Shown piece after piece: positions 60,211 through 64,000 of a DNA stretch of 64,000 bases. The notes under the pieces were generated by a model that saw only the letters and a list, made by a program, of their open reading frames with translations, was not told the DNA's origin and did no database searches. The stretch is from Albugo candida (lineage: Eukaryota; Oomycota; Peronosporomycetes; Albuginales; Albuginaceae). The stretch lies in the NCBI GenBank assembly GCA_905220665.1, contig CAJNAR010000145.1, positions 682,001 to 746,000 of the forward strand, given 5' to 3'. A program made the translations under genes and the position numbers. Position 1 is the first letter of the stretch. Every line of letters begins with the position of its first letter.

Positions 60211-62939
60211 ATGGTTATTGATAACGAAGCTCTATCCCTAAAGTCTGTCGCTATGGTAAATGAGTCTTCGTCGACACTACCGATGTCAGCACTCAACCAT
60301 CCTGAGATGCACGCGAGCTCGCATGACGAGAATACAAAACAAACAATACCGCACGAGATGATAATTTTGCCACACTCGAATGAGAATAAAACATCGTCAC
60401 CGTAAGTTGTGAGATTGTGCCCTCTTTTTTCGCAACAAGAATTAACGTGTTTACTCACGACCGCAGCGTGATGACAGCGGTCGAAAGTGATTTGGAAGCG
60501 GGTCAGTCACCCATTCCTGACATGAAGGAATCCAACATAAGAGATGAGATTGATCCCCAGTCTGGAAGACATATCTCTATTTCAATTGAAAATGATAAAG
60601 GAGAAAAGTCTCCACCCAGAGACGAAAAGATCGAAACACCCAAATATGAAAAAGAAGCCACAAATGAATGTCCGGATACAAGCGAAAGAAGAGAACTGAT
60701 GAGCGAAACGAACGAGAATAAACATATTAAAAAAATTAACGCTTTACGAAGAAATAGAAAAGAAGTATCAAAACCAAAACAGTCCAACAAAAGTACAAAG
60801 ATCACTGGAGGTAAGGCGAATTCAGGAAGAGCTGAAAAGAAAAAACAGGAGGCAATTCCTTCTACCAAATCAACAAGGAAGGGAAAACGTGGTCCGAAAA
60901 AACAAAAAGAATTATCGCACGCACCTCCACCACATAAATTGATCCTCAATAAAGTGCGGGCTCAGGTAAGCAAATAACTATCGAAAACATGAGGAACAAA
61001 GCAAGTCCTAAATATCTGTATGTGAGGTGCGACAATTGACGTATCATCAGCATTTTGTGCAGGCGTATGAGTCAGAAGGATGGAATCGAAAAAATGGCGA
61101 GCGATTGAAACCTTACGAAAGCTTACTGGAAGCGAAACAAAAAGTTGTGGCTGGCAAACGGTCGATTATCCATTTATTGGGAGCCCTTCGTGATCTTCAT
61201 AAACATGATCGGCAATTTGATTACCTCGCTCCTGAGTACTCACATCTGTTGAGAAGTTCGTCAACCGATGGCCAAACACCAATACACGAAGAAAATCGCC
61301 ATCAGTATGTAATCTACTGTTCACGATGCAATAGTACAAATACAATACCGGAGAACGATATCATCATATGCGATTCCGAAGGGTGTAATCGAGCTTATCA
61401 CCAAAAATGCCAGAATCCACCGGTAGCGACAAGCGATATTCCCCTCGGTGACGCACTTTGGTACTGCGAAATTTGTGAAGCTCTGTTCAAATCTTTGAAA
61501 TGCATAAACACAGCTTTCGGAACGGCCTACGAAACTATCGATGAGGTAGGTAGAAAGTGGATGCTTGCAAATTGTAATTGAAGCTCATTGGACCCGATTT
61601 TGAAGGTGTTTCCCGAGCTGAAGGGTGGAGAAGTGGAAGCTCTGCAAAAACAAAGCACTAATCCACAAAAAAGTCAAACAGCTTGTTCTTGGCTGGATGT
61701 GTTACGGGGTACAAACGATTCGCGTGATGATGAGTCAGCTGATGAAGATTTTACCCCAAAAATTGATAAAGGAGACAATTCTGGGGACTCTCCAACCAAT
61801 TCAGAATCCGATCATACCTACAGCCACAAGACAATAAAACATTCTGAAATAAGTGACGATGAAATTGCATTTCTTTCCAGAGAAAACGTCATTAATACAA
61901 ATCGGTGCGTGTTGAAAGTATTGGTCGTACACGGAGTGCATACTGATCAGTGTTGATACGATAGTCGATCACTTCGATCGTCGGTCGCAGAAGACCAGAA
62001 CCACCATGAAATCCCCAAAATTACCTCCGACCACAATTCTATTGCTCATCTAGAACCAGCTCGCTATTTAGGCCAAGTTGCATCCTCCAATTATGTTCCT
62101 CGAGTTAGTGCTCATTTGATGAAGTCTGAAGCTCCTTCTTTCTATTATAAGGATGGAATTCCAATGAAAGAGACCAATAGGACCCCTCGTTACCCGTCTG
62201 TATATGAGAATTCCGGGCCATCGCATGCAAGCACAGCTTTTCACCCGTGAGGAATCATGCAATGATCAATGTTCTTCTTCTCACATGTGTACTCTTCATT
62301 TGTAGCCAAATTGTGCTCAAAAGCGCTGTAGCGGCAAATCCAACTAATCAGGAATATCGACCGAATAATCATGCACCCTCTCCATACTCCATAGGCGATG
62401 TAGTTACACGAGCGGCTTCACATGTCCCAGTGGCTACCTCACCGACTGATCTTGTGGGAACAGAAATTATCAAAGTCACAACTCTACACAAGGCAAAAGT
62501 CTTCGGGCTTGTGGTCGATTGCATGTGGAAAGTCAAATACGATGATGCTACAGAAGAATTTCTCACTTGGAATGAGTTGCAATGTGCTATCACCAAAGCC
62601 AGAGAGCAGACTACAAACAATATACAAGGTGTCCGCGTGCCGCAAACGCAAGATTTTCAGCTATCAAACTCTGTCGCTGTAAAAGGGAAGCGCAAACGTT
62701 CAGCTGTGAATTATCGCCAGCTCAATTCACTTTTATTTGCTGACAAGGCCGATAGCGACGATGAACCTCGCGAAAGCATCCCAAAGTCATCTTCCTCTCC
62801 AAACAGACCGTATAATGAGACATTAAATTCTCAACCTTCCGCTTCGGCACGCGAACCGAAGCAGGTACAAAGAAGACGAGGACGGCGAGCGGTGAATTAT
62901 CGTGTGATGCACGAAGGAACTACTCCAGCGGAAGACTAA
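60211..62939 (+). CDS. PHD-finger/Tudor-like chromatin protein resembling plant HAT3.1/PRHA, no homeodomain seen
   Basis: Six exons join in frame: introns 60402-60466 (65 nt), 60966-61026 (61), 61546-61605 (60), 61905-61964 (60) and 62247-62305 (59). The start is ATG 60211. Order: an acidic/Ser N-terminus; a Lys-rich basic segment (KKKQEAIPSTKSTRKGKRGP); then the HAT3.1/PRHA-like lead-in AYESEGWNRKNGERLKP; a PHD finger (CSRCNSTN, NDIIICDSEGCNRAYHQKCQ, IPLGDALWYCEICE), which typically reads histone H3 tails; an acidic linker; and near the C-terminus a Tudor-like strand set (LVGTEIIKV, WKVKYDDATEEFLTWNEL). Two short basic AVNYR motifs (KRSAVNYRQL, RRAVNYRVM) close the protein. A nuclear histone-reading role is likely from the family. 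Confidence 0.85.
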
Positions 62940-63201
62940 ACATATGGAATGGTAGAATATTGTGGATGAAAAGCGCACATAATACAATGTTGTTTGCCTG
63001 TTATTACTGTGACAATAGTTGCGGTAGTAGAAACTACCAATAATTGCCATAATCTGCAAGAAGCGTCTGTTGATAGGATTGAAAAAGTCAAACAGTAGAG
63101 AAAAGCTTAACGGATACACCCGCTCTTTCGCATTTAGTAACGACACTTTTGAGTGCATGAAAGTGATTGAAAATTGCAAAGGTAGGTAGTGTACTATCGA
63201 G
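62940..63201. other. Intergenic spacer
   Basis: 262 bp between two genes that read in the same direction. It should hold the 3' end of the PHD gene and the promoter of the last gene. No distinct motif was found. Confidence 0.5.
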
Positions 63202-64000
63202 ATGGAGGAAAGTACGATCGAAAGCGGTAAACTATCTGCGAGAAGAAACAGCGTTACAACCTTTTTGCGCCAACAGAATACTGCTGATTGCATCAATTCG
63301 AACGAAATGCGTCGTTCTGATACGAGATCGAGGACCGAAACGAACGCCCCAGCCTGTCATTTTCTATCAATGCAAGCGGAAGGAGATATCAAATTCAATG
63401 TCAGAGACAACAGGCAAAGAACTTTATTCGAACACTTGAGGGAAGCATCCTGTGAATCAAATGATCTTTCTACACGCAGTTTGACCTTTCAGCGAATTGA
63501 TAGAGTTTGTAGGATCATAACGCAACAACTACCGAAATTAGGATTTCATGATACAATATGTGAAATAGCACTCCGAACAACGCTCTTGGATTTTGCAAAA
63601 CATCAAAAACAAATGCAGAATTTCTCGCTGGAAATCGTCTTTTTTTCGCTGATTCGTTCGGTGTGTGAATTCCATTTCAGAGAGTCCATGACATTTTGCC
63701 TTCCCTCTCATGAAGAAATTTGGCGTCGCCAGAACGTGGTGAACCAAATGCAGAGAGAGCGATACAAATTTGAATGGCCAGTTTTTGAGATGGCACAATT
63801 TGAGTTTGGAAATGCTCGTTCTGGAACTTGTTTCAACAACGTCTGTGTTTTGATCAATTTGCCGAGAGTGCCATTGAACAGCAACGCTGACATGATCGAA
63901 TTCTTATCAAGCTACCTATTTGCAATGATATCTGATCCTATCCAAATTGCAATTTCTTCAATGAGTGCGACTGGAAGGGCGAAGAAATGTGCATTTTTGG
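63202..64000 (+). CDS. Unrecognised long gene, truncated by the window end
   Basis: From ATG 63202 one frame stays open for all 266 codons to the last base, so the gene continues beyond the window. Residues 1-95 are polar and Ser/Arg/Thr-rich. From about 95 the peptide becomes helical and hydrophobic (FQRIDRVCRIITQQLPKLGF, QMQNFSLEIVFFSLIRSVCE, MIEFLSSYLFAMISDPIQIA). I recognise no catalytic motif or domain. The openness, the change to ordered-looking sequence and the lack of stops make it a convincing coding region. The opposite strand is not open over this length. Function unknown. Confidence 0.75.
   Translation, partial: MEESTIESGKLSARRNSVTTFLRQQNTADCINSNEMRRSDTRSRTETNAPACHFLSMQAEGDIKFNVRDNRQRTLFEHLREASCESNDLSTRSLTFQRIDRVCRIITQQLPKLGFHDTICEIALRTTLLDFAKHQKQMQNFSLEIVFFSLIRSVCEFHFRESMTFCLPSHEEIWRRQNVVNQMQRERYKFEWPVFEMAQFEFGNARSGTCFNNVCVLINLPRVPLNSNADMIEFLSSYLFAMISDPIQIAISSMSATGRAKKCAFL

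Noticed and set aside
60503..60949. 148-codon hydrophobic frame on the minus strand
   Set aside because: It is the complement of the Lys/Glu-rich exon of the PHD gene; its hydrophobicity is a by-product.

Overview
This window is nuclear eukaryotic DNA, most likely from an oomycete. The reasons are GT-AG introns of about 42-65 nt, intron-poor genes 30-200 bp apart, a decayed kinase-like sequence resembling the C-terminal domain of Crinkler (CRN) proteins, a protist-style RGS/DENN fusion, a PDX1 vitamin B6 gene, and a copia + LINE + MULE transposon load. The gene density and very short introns would suit a white-rust (Albugo-like) genome. That last step is an inference I could not test.

Left third, about 1-23.8 kb: a transposon graveyard with no intact host gene. 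In order it holds a Ty1/copia pol remnant, a nearly full-length but broken LINE (ORF1, then ORF2 with endonuclease, reverse transcriptase and C-terminal zinc-finger region), a short element with long terminal inverted repeats (9.94-10.99 kb), a MULE with complex inverted repeats (11.7-14.2 kb), at least three more MULE transposase fragments on both strands, a second and more decayed LINE copy (15.7-17.1 kb), and a CRN-type kinase pseudogene (20.6-22.0 kb).

Middle, 23.8-51.1 kb: a compact housekeeping block on both strands. It encodes an RGS-RGS-DENN protein, a zinc-finger protein, a UBC4/5-type E2, a PP2C phosphatase, PUS3, the DNA primase large subunit PRI2, an SLC43-like MFS transporter, an EF-hand/coiled-coil protein, an SRPK kinase, an unknown phosphatase-docking-like protein, PDX1, an Sfi1-like repeat protein, a small ORF that overlaps a CaMKK-like kinase, a FANCE-like helical protein, and an NHE-type Na+/H+ exchanger. 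Most need one or more tiny introns to be joined; the joins given here were worked out by hand from reading frame and GT-AG boundaries.

Right, 51.1-64 kb: 3.8 kb with no intact gene but with relics that look like signal peptides, then ALG2, a WW + CELF-type RRM protein, about 1.8 kb with little in it, a six-exon PHD-finger/Tudor-like chromatin protein resembling plant HAT3.1/PRHA, and the first 266 codons of an unrecognised long gene that runs off the window. The genes do not form one pathway. They are a typical eukaryotic mix: signalling (RGS/DENN, PP2C, SRPK, CaMKK), RNA (PUS3, CELF), DNA replication and repair (PRI2, FANCE-like), glycosylation (ALG2), transport (MFS, NHE), cofactor synthesis (PDX1) and cytoskeleton (Sfi1-like).
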